Positions 44,249 through 52,318 of a stretch of 64,000 bases of DNA are shown here, piece after piece. Position 1 is the stretch's first letter; every line of letters starts with the position of its first letter. Source of the DNA: Nocardia ninae NBRC 108245 (GTDB lineage: Bacteria; Actinomycetota; Actinomycetes; Mycobacteriales; Mycobacteriaceae); assembly GCF_007990755.1 (NCBI RefSeq), contig NZ_BJXA01000029.1:37354-101353 (forward strand). The letters run 5' to 3'. The translations under genes and the position numbers were made by a program. The notes under the pieces were generated by a model. It saw nothing but the letters and a program-made list of their open reading frames with translations. It was not told the origin of the DNA and made no database searches.

Positions 44249-44328
44249 GACACTGCCTCGCTGGCGCTCGGCTGCGCCATGACTGCGTTGGCAGCTGTGC
44301 CTTTTGCTCGCTCGCTGCGCTCACTCAT
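44245..44328 (-). CDS. 27-codon micro-ORF translationally coupled to the permease gene (repeat element copy 1)
   Basis: ATG 44328 has AAGGA at 7-nt spacing. The peptide begins MSERSER and ends PSASEAVS; the stop overlaps the permease ATG as ATGA. The sequence GAGCG(A)...GCCGAGCGC(C/T)AGCGAGGC recurs at 60073-60135 before mraY, where a peptide beginning with SER and ending PSASEAWS is coupled in the same way. The end of each element carries GCGAGG, which serves as ribosome site of the downstream gene. Confidence 0.6.
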   Translation of the reverse strand: MSERSERAKGTAANAVMAQPSASEAVS

Positions 44329-44421
44329 GTCGAGGTCCTTCGGAAGAACGAACGAGACCGCACCACATCGGGCCGCGGTCACATCACCCGGCCAGCGACG
44401 GGTGCACAGACTGGCTGCGGG

Positions 44422-44508
44422 TCAGCCCCGACAGCTCGCGGACGTCACCTTGCACTGATCGATGTGGCGACGGCCCCAGCGGGTGCCATGGGCAGCGGAA
44501 ATGATCAC
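44422..44508 (-). CDS. 28-codon leader peptide with two Cys codons
   Basis: GTG 44508 lies 7 nt after GGAGG, which itself sits at the 3' edge of the riboswitch. The peptide contains RRHIDQCKVTSASCRG: the pattern R-R-H-I/V-D-x-C...T-S-A-x-C-R is that of actinobacterial leader peptides found before sulfur genes, where ribosome stalling at Cys codons is thought to control expression. Positioned between riboswitch and operon. Confidence 0.65.
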   Translation of the reverse strand: MIISAAHGTRWGRRHIDQCKVTSASCRG

Positions 44509-44518
44509 TTCGGTTCCT

Positions 44519-44608
44519 CCATCGGTCCCGGCGGAAGCACCCGCACCCGGTGAACCGGGGGGTTGCTGCGACGTCGACGAGCCAGGTCTCTCGGTCGCTC
44601 TGGATGGT
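44519..44608 (-). ncRNA. SAM-type (S-box, SAM-I/IV clan) riboswitch
   Basis: The ~90-nt RNA has the S-box layout. P1 pairs CCATC (44607-44603) with GATGG (44523-44519). AGAG then leads into P2 (GCGAC/GTCGC, with an inner CGAG/CUCG stem and an AGACCUGG loop). The invariant-like core GCAACC is followed by the hairpin CCCGGU-UC-ACCGGG and GGGTGC. P4 is very short, as in the actinobacterial SAM-I/IV variants. GGAGG of the leader peptide abuts P1, so SAM binding could hide it. Expected effect: low SAM turns the operon on. Recognised by eye; not run through a covariance model. Confidence 0.7.
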
Positions 44609-44650
44609 TGTCGCCGATCCGGACACCGGCTGATGTCAGGGTCGGGCCGA

Positions 44651-44656
44651 ATTATC
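44651..44656 (-). promoter_or_regulatory. Putative -10 of the sulfur operon
   Basis: GATAAT on the minus strand lies 43 nt upstream of the riboswitch, within an AT-richer stretch. A clear -35 was not found. Confidence 0.4.
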
Positions 44657-44854
44657 ATGCCCAGCAGGCGAACCCTGGGACAAGGGAACTAATCACCGTG
44701 AGCGTAAACCTCGCCGCGGGACGGATACCGGGGGTGCCGCGGCGGTGCGCCGGTAGGGACACGCCGATGGCTAGCCTGCACCTATATCGCCTGTTCACGG
44801 GGTTTTCGGGAGTACCGTCAGCCTTCGATCGCGTCGATGATGAGGGAGGTCTCC

Positions 44855-45664
44855 GTGGCTGTACCGCGCCGTTCGACCATACTGTCCGCCGTCGCGAGCT
44901 GCTCGGTCGCGCTGGCGCTCGCCGCACCGACCGCAGGTGCCGTACCGACGCCGCCCGCCGCAGCGCCGGTTCCGTCCGCCGCAGCCGCAGTTCCGGCCGG
45001 CGCAGTACCGGTTCCGTCGGTCGCAGCCGCAGTTTCGCCCGCTGCCGCCCCGGTGCCATCCGCGACGGCTGACCGTCCGGCCCAGCCCGGCACCAGCACG
45101 CTCAGCGATCTTTTCGGGGTCTACAACACTGCGGTTGATGGCCTGCGCGCCGCAGGCATGCAGCCCTTCCTCTACCCGACCGCGTCCGCGTACTGCCTGA
45201 ACGGCACCTCCCTCGGCCTCGCCCCGGCGGTGGCCGCCGCCGTGCCCGGCCCGTGGCCCAGGACCACGATCGCCATCCCGGGTCTGGACCTGACCGCCGT
45301 CAAATCGGGCCAGACCATGTTCACCTTCGTGCCTTACGGCCTCGGCCAGGACGGGCCGGACACCACCGGCATGCAGGTCGCCTGGCTGAACCTGACCAGT
45401 GGCCGCGGTGGCATGGCATCGATGGGCCCGCTGTCCTCGGTGTTCGGCGCGATGATCCCCGCCGAAGTCCCGGCCGTCCTGCGCCCGATGGCCGAACGCG
45501 CCATCCAGGACTTCTTCTTCGCCGCCTTGCCGATGGGCGGAGTCCGCGCGGTACCCGTCGATACCGGGCAGGGCACTGTGCTCGCCGCGGTCTTCGGCAC
45601 GGTCGAAAACGGCGGTAAGTCCTGCTTCTTCCTGCCGACGGTGGGGATCACCGAGGTCCCCTAG
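44855..45664 (+). CDS. Secreted protein of unknown function with Ala-Pro-rich N-terminus
   Basis: 269 residues from GTG 44855, with GGAGG 5 nt upstream. Signal peptide (VAVPRRSTILSAVASCSVALALAAP in part, cleavage near TAGA), then a ~55-residue Ala/Pro/Val low-complexity linker built from imperfect repeats, then a folded domain (from about residue 80) with two cysteines (SAYCLNG and KSCFFLP) likely disulphide-bonded. No catalytic motif seen. Similar proteins appear common in Nocardia but I know no function. It is divergent from the sulfur operon and convergent with the glycosyltransferase gene (4-nt overlap of ends). Confidence 0.75.
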   Translation: MAVPRRSTILSAVASCSVALALAAPTAGAVPTPPAAAPVPSAAAAVPAGAVPVPSVAAAVSPAAAPVPSATADRPAQPGTSTLSDLFGVYNTAVDGLRAAGMQPFLYPTASAYCLNGTSLGLAPAVAAAVPGPWPRTTIAIPGLDLTAVKSGQTMFTFVPYGLGQDGPDTTGMQVAWLNLTSGRGGMASMGPLSSVFGAMIPAEVPAVLRPMAERAIQDFFFAALPMGGVRAVPVDTGQGTVLAAVFGTVENGGKSCFFLPTVGITEVP

Positions 45665-46857
45665 ACCGCGCGACCTTTCCAGCGCAACGTGCCCCGTCGT
45701 CGAGCGCGATGGGAGCGTGCCCACAGCACGAGGTACGCGGCCACCGAGAACGGATGCGCCAGGGCCGCAAGGACATCGGTGCGGGCGAGTGGGCCGCCGG
45801 ACTCGGTGGAGCGAGCCAGCAGCCTGCCGGTGACAGCGGCCGCATAGCCGAGGAGACCGACCCGGCGGAGAGCGCCATGGCCACCGAGCGCGGCCAACGG
45901 CGGCAGCCAATAGGCCAGGGCGGCAAGGGTTCCCACAGTCGCGCCCCCCGCGACGGTGCCGCCGTACGCCGACCACAGCCAGCGGGTGTAGCCGGCGTCG
46001 AGTTCGGCTGCGCCCTCGTACATTCGGGTGCTCGCCAGGCTTCCTGCGGCGACGAGCACAGTGGGTTGCCCTGCGCGGCGCAGTGTTCGGGCGATGTCGA
46101 GATCATCGGTCGCGCTGGCGGCGACCGAGGCATGCCCGCCGATGGCACGGTAGGCGGCGGTATCGAACGCCAGAAATTGGCCGCAGGCAACCGAAGTGGA
46201 CGGTCGTAGGCTGCGATCGGCCACCGCGATCGGCAGTGTCGCAGCCCACGACCAGCACAGCAGCGGTTGCACCAATGCCTCAACCAGCGATTCTGCCCTT
46301 TGCCTCGGCCACGGTGAAACCAATGCGACCCGCCGCCTGCGCAATTCGCCGACCGCCGCCGCGATCGCGTCTGGTGCCAGCCGCACGTCCGCATCCACGA
46401 AAACCAGCACCGGAGTCACCACCGAATCGGCCAGTCGCACACACGCGGCAGCCTTACCGGTCCAACCGGGCGCAGGCGCGGTCTCGTTGCGCAACACCGT
46501 GATTCGTGGATCCCCGCCCGCCGCGTCGACCGCCACCGCGAAGGTGTCGTCATCCGACGCGTCATCGAGAATCACCACACTCATGCGAGTCGCCCCGCGC
46601 TGCGCCCGCAGATCCGCGATCAACCCCGGCAGTCGCGTCGCCTCGTTCCGAGCGGGCACGCACACGGTCACCGGCTCGATCACCTCGATCGGGCTCGCTA
46701 CCAACTGCCGCACCGTAATCCGGTTGTACAGCGCAATCCCAGCGCCGACCACCGAAATCCCGGCACCGGCCCAGGTCAGCCCGAGGCATCCGCTGATCGG
46801 GCCCCCGCGCAACGCGAGACGGCCCTCGCTCAGCGACCCTGCTTGACCGTTTTCCAC
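45661..46857 (-). CDS. GT2 membrane glycosyltransferase, probably carotenoid-modifying (CruG-like)
   Basis: 398 residues, GTG start overlapping lppM by 28 nt. A GT-A domain: VTVCVPARNEATRLPGLI (about residues 62-79), VVILDDASDDDT, VFVDADVRL (DxD), CGQFLAFDTAAYRAIGG and DDLDIARTLRRAG, with membrane helices at the N-terminus and after the catalytic part. It lies with cruF- and crtO-like genes; in other bacteria CruF and a GT2 partner hydroxylate and glycosylate carotenoid psi-ends. That role is inferred from context. Confidence 0.75.
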   Translation of the reverse strand: MENGQAGSLSEGRLALRGGPISGCLGLTWAGAGISVVGAGIALYNRITVRQLVASPIEVIEPVTVCVPARNEATRLPGLIADLRAQRGATRMSVVILDDASDDDTFAVAVDAAGGDPRITVLRNETAPAPGWTGKAAACVRLADSVVTPVLVFVDADVRLAPDAIAAAVGELRRRRVALVSPWPRQRAESLVEALVQPLLCWSWAATLPIAVADRSLRPSTSVACGQFLAFDTAAYRAIGGHASVAASATDDLDIARTLRRAGQPTVLVAAGSLASTRMYEGAAELDAGYTRWLWSAYGGTVAGGATVGTLAALAYWLPPLAALGGHGALRRVGLLGYAAAVTGRLLARSTESGGPLARTDVLAALAHPFSVAAYLVLWARSHRARRRGTLRWKGRAV

Positions 46858-47621
46858 CAGCGACTCCAGGAGAGGCCGGTGGGGGCGCCCGGCGCGGGCG
46901 GGTTGCGATCCATGTACGCCATGGCGGCGATGACGGCGGCGACGGCCAGGGTGATGCCGCCGACGATGCCCGCCCAGCCCGCGAACGAGCGAGTGTTGGG
47001 GTCGGCGTAGCTGACCTCGGCGCGCAACGGGGAGACGTCGCCCGCGGGCAGTTTCCAGGAGACGATGTTGTCGCCCTCGCGGTTGCCGTTGGTCTTGGCG
47101 ACGCGGGCCGGGAACGCGACGGTGAACTGGACGTCGGAGCCGTGCGGCGGCACGGATTTCAAGTCGACCCGGCCGGTGAGGCTGACCAGGTCGCCGGTGC
47201 GCTGGAATTGCAGTTGGAACATGCCCTGCGTCTGCTCGGACAGCTGACCGAGCTGGCCGACCTCGCCGAACGACATGTCTTCGAAGAACACCTGGCTGCC
47301 GACGTAGCCGTCCTGGGTGTACGGCTCGACCCGCACCTTCGCGGCGAGCGAGTCGGGCGCCTTCAGCTGCGGGCCCTTGTCATTGGGTTCGACGGGCACG
47401 ACCGCGGCGACGATCCGCCCGGACACCCGGTCGTTGGACGACACACCCATCGACACCTGCACCCGCAGGCAACCCGCGAGCACGGGGACCAGCAACGCCG
47501 CGAGCAGAACGGCCGCGGCGACACGCACTCCAGGGCGGGGCGTCCGCGGCGACGGTAGTACCGGGGCATCGGGGATCGTGGTGACGGGACTCGGCTGCAC
47601 GGAGACATCGTGCCAGGCCAT
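46830..47621 (-). CDS. lppM: LppM-like lipoprotein
   Basis: 263 residues. N-terminal hydrophobic segment with lipobox VLAGC (Cys about residue 51), LppM domain (CLRVQVSMGVSSNDRVSGRIVAAVVP in part; EDMSFGEVGQL; GDLVSLTGRVDL), and a C-terminal membrane helix (GWAGIVGGITLAVAAVIAAM) followed by a basic tail. In M. tuberculosis (Rv2171) LppM affects phagosome maturation. ATG 47621 gives a long stretch before the lipobox; GTG 47600 is an alternative. Inserted between carotenoid tailoring genes. Confidence 0.88.
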   Translation of the reverse strand: MAWHDVSVQPSPVTTIPDAPVLPSPRTPRPGVRVAAAVLLAALLVPVLAGCLRVQVSMGVSSNDRVSGRIVAAVVPVEPNDKGPQLKAPDSLAAKVRVEPYTQDGYVGSQVFFEDMSFGEVGQLGQLSEQTQGMFQLQFQRTGDLVSLTGRVDLKSVPPHGSDVQFTVAFPARVAKTNGNREGDNIVSWKLPAGDVSPLRAEVSYADPNTRSFAGWAGIVGGITLAVAAVIAAMAYMDRNPPAPGAPTGLSWSRWWKTVKQGR

Positions 47622-47672
47622 CCGTCCAGATGGCCACGCGACGGGCGGAACGGGCCCCGCGATGTGCGTCGG

Positions 47673-48500
47673 CTAGTCCATCGGATCGGGCCGCGGGCAG
47701 AAAAAGCCGAGGTGACGCAGCAGTGGCAGGCCGAGAGCGGCCAGTCCGATCCCGCCGTAACCGGCTGAGAACGGCAGCCCGAGGAACACCGCGTGCGCGA
47801 GGACGGACCCGAGCCAGGTCCACAGGAATACGGCCACCGGCACTGCGAACCGGGAAACGGCGTTCAGCCCCGCTGACGGATCCGCCGGCACCGGGGCCGC
47901 GCGCTCCCACACGGTCAGCAACCCACCCATTAGGAGAGCCACCGCGAACCAGCCGAGGTAGTTGGTATACGGAATTTCGGCGATACCGGGCAGTCCGGAG
48001 CTCTGGTCACACCACGTCCACTGCCCGTCGGCGACCATCTGCGGGTCGAGGAACAGATCCCAGCCGACCGCTCCCACCGCCAGTAGGCCGACCCTGGCCA
48101 CCGACCCGCGCGCGAGCAGCCCGGCGACCACCCAGATCGGATACAGCCCACCGGTCCAGGCCAGCGGCACGACCAGCGGCACGCCACCGAGCGTGGGCCC
48201 CAGCCGATCCACCGCGTACTCATAACACCCGAACGGCAAACCTGTTGCGGTACCGACGATCTCGGCGGCCAGCCCGAGCCCGGAGACGATCACCAGAAAC
48301 CCGGCCGCATACCGAATTCCGCGCGTCGCCGTCGCATGCGCCAACGCCGTGCCCGCCGACAACAGCACGACCACGACCGTCACCCGATCCCGTCCGTCGC
48401 CGGACGTCAGCGGATAGGCGATCTGCACCAGGATCAGCACCCCCGCGAGCACCGCAGGCGCAAGCCCGCGCACCGTCACAGGTGCGCCAACCACTGGCAC
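47673..48500 (-). CDS. cruF: CruF-like carotenoid 1,2-hydratase (DUF422 membrane protein)
   Basis: 275 residues with about eight membrane helices. The DUF422/CruF signature is seen in GLPFGCYEYAVDRLGPTLGGVP (in part) and WDLFLDPQMVADGQWTW. Homologues add water to the C-1,2 double bond of acyclic carotenoid ends. GTG 48500 has AAAGGG at 7-nt spacing. An in-frame ATG at 48539 lies inside the palindromic repeat 48506-48569 and has no ribosome site. The chosen ribosome site is formed by the arm of that repeat. Confidence 0.82.
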   Translation of the reverse strand: MPVVGAPVTVRGLAPAVLAGVLILVQIAYPLTSGDGRDRVTVVVVLLSAGTALAHATATRGIRYAAGFLVIVSGLGLAAEIVGTATGLPFGCYEYAVDRLGPTLGGVPLVVPLAWTGGLYPIWVVAGLLARGSVARVGLLAVGAVGWDLFLDPQMVADGQWTWCDQSSGLPGIAEIPYTNYLGWFAVALLMGGLLTVWERAAPVPADPSAGLNAVSRFAVPVAVFLWTWLGSVLAHAVFLGLPFSAGYGGIGLAALGLPLLRHLGFFCPRPDPMD

Positions 48501-48505
48501 AGCCG

Positions 48506-48569
48506 CACCCTTTCGGAGTTCCCGCAGACGTAATCGCATGCGATTCGGTGTGCGGGAAGACGAAAGGTG
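48506..48569. repeat. Palindromic repeat, copy 2 (REP-like)
   Basis: Shares AATCGCATGCGATTCGGT plus TGCGGGAA and the outer AAGGTGTG arms with 27716-27777. Here it sits between crtO and cruF and supplies the AAAGGG ribosome site of cruF. Confidence 0.85.
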
Positions 48570-48598
48570 TGCGTCCGCTCTGGGCTCGGTACGGTTCG

Positions 48599-50164
48599 TC
48601 ATCGTTTGCGCAGCAGGGGGAACCGGTTGTGGCGCAGGTCGCGCAGTACGAGGTTGGCGGCGCTGCGCCCGCTGGCGCCGGACACGCCGCCGCCCGGGTG
48701 AGTCGACGCGCCGGTCAGGTAGAGACCCGGCGCCCCGGCTACGCGCTGCCCCGACAGCTCCGGCAGCGGCCGCCACATCATCATCTGATCCAGCGACATC
48801 TCCACGTGCATCACATTGCCGCCGAGCAGCCCCATCTCCCGCTCCAGATCGACCGGCGTCTGCACGAACCTGCGCAGCACGGAATCGGCGAAACCCGGTG
48901 CGTAGGAGTCGACTTCGGCAATGATCCGGTCGCCCTCCCGCTCGGCATGCGCGGCCCACTCGCTGCCGTCGGCCAGCCGGTACGGGTGCCACTGCGCCCA
49001 CAGCGAGAGCTGATGCTCACCGGGCGGGGCGATACTCGGATCCAGTGCGCTGAAACTCATCGCCAGCACCACCGGCCGCGGCGGCAGGTCCCCGGCCGAC
49101 GCGGCCCCGTGGGCCAGCCGGAGCTGCCGCCGGTCGGACACGAGAAACTGGAGACCACGGGCGGATTCGTCGACCGAGCTACCGGGATAGTGCGGCAGTG
49201 AGCTGGTCGCGACCCGCACCACCATCCCGATCCCGGGACCGACCCGGATGCGCCGCCGCCAGTCGTCGAGTACACCGGCGTCGAATCCGCCCTCGCGCAA
49301 CAGATCCAGCGTGGTCAGCACGTGCGAGCCCGCGATCACGGTGTCGGCGCGCAGGTTTCGTCCCGAGGCCGTGCGGACCCGCCAGCCCGCACCGTCGCGC
49401 CCCAGCGCGGTCACCGCGTCACCCGCGGTCACCATGCCGCCGTCGGAACGCAGCCGGGCAACCAGCGCCGCGGACAGCGCGCCACTGCCGCCGACCGCAC
49501 GTCCCGGCGGCAGGGTGTGCATCAGCGCGGCGAACCCGACCATCGGTGCGGTGCCCGGCTCCGACATCGGCGGGCCGGACTGCGCGCCGAACCAGGCCAG
49601 CGACGCCTTGAGCCGTTCGTCCTGAAAGGTGCTGTCCAGCAGCGCGTCCCCGGATTGCAGGAACTCCCGCGACAGTGCGCTGCCGCCGTCCTTGGCATCC
49701 AATCCCCAGAACGAGCGCAGCAACCGGCCCGGCGTGGGCCCGCCGCCGAACGCGCGCATCACCCTGGTGCTGCGCGGACCCCACACTTCGACGAACCGCC
49801 GATACGCCGCCGCGTCCTGCTCGCCACAGGCGGCGGCGATCGACGCGCAGGTCGCATCCAGGTCGCGGTGGAACACCAGCGGCGCGTGCTCGCCGCTGGC
49901 GGGCGTGAAACCCCAAGGGTCGCAATCGATGTACCGCAGACCGAAGCGGGCGAGATCCAGCTCCTCGATGATCCCAGTGTGCCGCACCATGATGTGCGCG
50001 GACGAGCCGCGATCGACCAGATGGCCCGGGAACCGTTCGACGGTCGACACCGCACCGCCGAGTACCTCGTCGCGTTCGAGCACCTCCACCGCGTGCCCGG
50101 CGCGCGCCAGATAGCACGCGGCGACCAGCGCGTTGTGGCCCGAACCGACCACCGCGACCGTCAC
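48599..50164 (-). CDS. crtO: CrtO-like carotenoid ketolase / phytoene-dehydrogenase family protein
   Basis: 521 residues from GTG 50164. FAD-binding motif VAVVGSGHNALVAACYLARAG at the very N-terminus (first 21 residues in part) and VLERDEVLGGAVS; C-terminal flavin site YLTGASTHPGGGVSGASGRSAA. The arrangement HPGGGVSG is typical of CrtO ketolases and their desaturase-like relatives. In Rhodococcus CrtO places a 4-keto group on gamma/beta-carotene. Together with CruF and the GT2 enzyme it suggests keto, hydroxylated and glycosylated monocyclic carotenoids; a cyclase gene is not in the window. Confidence 0.8.
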   Translation of the reverse strand: MTVAVVGSGHNALVAACYLARAGHAVEVLERDEVLGGAVSTVERFPGHLVDRGSSAHIMVRHTGIIEELDLARFGLRYIDCDPWGFTPASGEHAPLVFHRDLDATCASIAAACGEQDAAAYRRFVEVWGPRSTRVMRAFGGGPTPGRLLRSFWGLDAKDGGSALSREFLQSGDALLDSTFQDERLKASLAWFGAQSGPPMSEPGTAPMVGFAALMHTLPPGRAVGGSGALSAALVARLRSDGGMVTAGDAVTALGRDGAGWRVRTASGRNLRADTVIAGSHVLTTLDLLREGGFDAGVLDDWRRRIRVGPGIGMVVRVATSSLPHYPGSSVDESARGLQFLVSDRRQLRLAHGAASAGDLPPRPVVLAMSFSALDPSIAPPGEHQLSLWAQWHPYRLADGSEWAAHAEREGDRIIAEVDSYAPGFADSVLRRFVQTPVDLEREMGLLGGNVMHVEMSLDQMMMWRPLPELSGQRVAGAPGLYLTGASTHPGGGVSGASGRSAANLVLRDLRHNRFPLLRKR

Positions 50165-50219
50165 GTGACCCTCACTGCGGTACCTCGCGGGTCCCCCGGA
50201 TTCCGAGGGCACCAGAGCG

Positions 50220-50831
50220 TCACAGCGGCAGCCGCCGTCCCAGAATGGCGAACGGCCGATTGTCGCCCGCGAACACGAAATTCCGTACCACGTCGGTGAA
50301 TTCCTGCCGCCGGTACAGCCGCCAGGCCCGGTTGTCCTCCTGGTCCACCTCCGGGGTGGACAGCAGCACCGCCTGCTCGGGTCGATCCCGCAGCAGCCGT
50401 TGCAGCAGTGTCGAACCGATGCCGAGCCCCTGCGCCGCCGGGTGCACGTGCAGCTCGGTCAGCTCGAAATAGTCCGAAAGCAGTTCGCGCGTCGAATGTT
50501 CCGGCCAGCCGGACCGCCGCATCCCGCTGTGCACCTGCTGGTGCCACCACTGGTGCGGGGCGCCGTGGTAGCCGTAGGCGATCGCCACGATCGGTGCGGA
50601 CCGTAGGTCGACATGCCCGGAATCATCGGGGACCACCGCGGCCACGGCCTGCCAGCCGGGGCGGGTGGTGTGCTCGGTCCACATCGGCGCGCGATGGTGT
50701 TCGGTGCCGCGCGGATAGTCCATCGCCGCGACATACACCGCCAGCGCATCGTGCAGCCGGGAGCGCAGTGCCGTGACGGACAGGTCGACGACGACAGGTG
50801 CGGGGGTGTGATTGGGCTTGACGGCGGTCAT
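50220..50831 (-). CDS. GNAT acetyltransferase, Rv2170-like
   Basis: 203 residues from ATG 50831. GNAT core with LTELHVHPAAQGLGIGSTLLQRLL (acetyl-CoA loop QGLGIG, about residues 125-148) and the C-terminal DNRAWRLYRRQEFTDVVRNFVFAGD. At the lppM-side position of Rv2170, an acetyltransferase reported to act on isocitrate dehydrogenase in mycobacteria. The partner is not shown here. Divergent from the HEPN gene. Confidence 0.85.
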   Translation of the reverse strand: MTAVKPNHTPAPVVVDLSVTALRSRLHDALAVYVAAMDYPRGTEHHRAPMWTEHTTRPGWQAVAAVVPDDSGHVDLRSAPIVAIAYGYHGAPHQWWHQQVHSGMRRSGWPEHSTRELLSDYFELTELHVHPAAQGLGIGSTLLQRLLRDRPEQAVLLSTPEVDQEDNRAWRLYRRQEFTDVVRNFVFAGDNRPFAILGRRLPL

Positions 50832-50973
50832 GGCTCTCGTCGGGTCCACAGCGGGCGCGGAAGTTTGTCGGTGGGCGTCTCTATATTCAATCTCAATTCA
50901 AACGTTCGAATACCTGTTCGGTCACACCAAGGCGGTGTTGGGCACGGGTAAGCGAGGGCGGAGGGACTCCGAG

Positions 50974-51414
50974 ATGTCTAATCGGGTCGAACATCCGGGA
51001 CAGCCCGGTCGAGCGGGCAAGCTGCTGCAACGCGCCGACGGCCTGCTCATGCAGGCGGCGGGGGAGCGGGACCCGCGTGAGCGGTTCCGCACGGCCTATC
51101 TCGCGGCATTACGCGGGGCGGGTGCGGTGATCGCGCTCACCGGCGCCGACAACGCGCCGCGGGCTCGATCGCGCAACGCGTGGGTGCTGATGCAATCCGC
51201 CGCGCCCGAGTTCGTGATGTGGGCCGATTACTTCAGCGCGCGGTCGGAGACCAGGGCCGCGCTGGAGGCGGGGCTCGATCGCGACATCGACGACGACGAG
51301 GCCGACGAGTTCTATTCGCGGGTAGGAGCATTCCTGCACGACGTCGAAGATCTCCTTACCGCATCGGCTCGATTGCGCCCCGCGCCGGGGTGGACAAACG
51401 GCATGACCGGATAG
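50974..51414 (+). CDS. SAV_6107-family HEPN domain protein
   Basis: 146 residues from ATG 50974, with GGAGGG at 8-nt spacing. All-helical; residues 10-125 match the HEPN-like SAV_6107 family (AGKLLQRADGLLMQAA, RFRTAYLAALRGAGAVIAL, YFSARSETRAALEAG). HEPN domains can be RNases or nucleotide binders; the RNase motif R-x4-6-H is not evident, so nuclease activity is doubtful. Function unknown. It precedes the DUF3040 gene and the dcw cluster. Confidence 0.8.
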   Translation: MSNRVEHPGQPGRAGKLLQRADGLLMQAAGERDPRERFRTAYLAALRGAGAVIALTGADNAPRARSRNAWVLMQSAAPEFVMWADYFSARSETRAALEAGLDRDIDDDEADEFYSRVGAFLHDVEDLLTASARLRPAPGWTNGMTG

Positions 51415-51561
51415 TGACAGGCGGCACGCCCACATAGTTATGGGCGACTAGGTGGTACGGCCCTGATCGAACTCGTATCATTGGTGACAGATAGCCGCCA
51501 AGGTCGGCTATCAGTCGCCTACCCGGAGGCGACAGCCACGCCTAGTGCCGGGGGAGGTACC

Positions 51562-51990
51562 GTGCCACTCTCCGAGCACGAGCAGCGCATGCTCGAACAG
51601 ATCGAGAGCGCGCTCTATGCTGAGGATCCGAAGTTCGCGTCGTCCGTCCGCGGCGGGCGCCTTCGCTCGACCTCGAGTCGTCGCAGACTCCAGGCCGCGG
51701 CCTTGTTCGTCCTTGGTCTGTTTCTACTCGTCGCCGGCATCGCTGCTCCAGTGAAGCCCGGCGGCTTCCCGATCATCAGTTTGGTCGGATTCATCGTCAT
51801 GTTCGCCGCAGGCGTGCTGCTGCTGGTCGGCAGTTCCAAGGGCATTGCGAAGGGTGATCGGGCCGGCGGAGACGCCGCGCCCGGTAGTCCAGGCGGTGGA
51901 ACGACCGGACAGCGTGGACGTCAACGCAAGTCCGGCGGTTTCTCCGAGCGCATGGAGGACCGATTCCGGCGACGGTTCGAGCAGGAATAG
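51562..51990 (+). CDS. DUF3040 membrane protein, Rv2169c-like
   Basis: 142 residues from GTG 51562 (GGAGG just upstream). The N-terminal MPLSEHEQRMLEQIESALYA and DPKFASSVRGG are the DUF3040 signature; two membrane helices (about 42-62 and 68-88) follow, then a basic tail ending RMEDRFRRRFEQE. The protein matches Rv2169c, always near mraZ in this order. Role unknown; position next to the dcw cluster and the small two-helix form suggest an envelope function. Confidence 0.88.
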   Translation: MPLSEHEQRMLEQIESALYAEDPKFASSVRGGRLRSTSSRRRLQAAALFVLGLFLLVAGIAAPVKPGGFPIISLVGFIVMFAAGVLLLVGSSKGIAKGDRAGGDAAPGSPGGGTTGQRGRQRKSGGFSERMEDRFRRRFEQE

Positions 51991-52318
51991 CTCGTTCGTA
52001 GCCTGACAACTCCAGACCACGGCGACGCCGCACCGATCCGGTGCGGCGTCGCCGTCTCGCGTGTGCCTTTCGTCCGCGCGGCCGAGGCGCGCCGCACGGG
52101 TTTGCCGCGCTTGCTCCACATCTCCCCACAAGTTCCCCCACTTCGCCCCCTCGCTCGGCTGAGTCAGGGGCGCCTGGGCGTTTGCTGGGTGTTTCCGGGC
52201 CTTTGTCCATGCGGACTGTGCGTGTCGGCAGAACACGCAAAAAGTTCTCCACCACAGTGATAGCTGGGATGACCTGCGAAATCGTCTGGGTCGGGAGCCA
52301 GATCACCGGCAGTTTCGA
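51991..52318. other. Intergenic region upstream of mraZ
   Basis: Inverted GC-rich sequence just after the DUF3040 stop (ACGGCGACGCCGCACC / GGTGCGGCGTCGCCGT, about 52020-52055) can form a terminator stem. The remainder up to the mraZ promoter shows no gene; short open frames lack ribosome sites. Confidence 0.55.

Noticed and set aside
50900-50930. SOS (LexA) box in the gap before the HEPN gene
   Set aside because: TTCAAACGTTCGAA lacks the 4-base spacer between TCGAAC and GTTCGA half sites.
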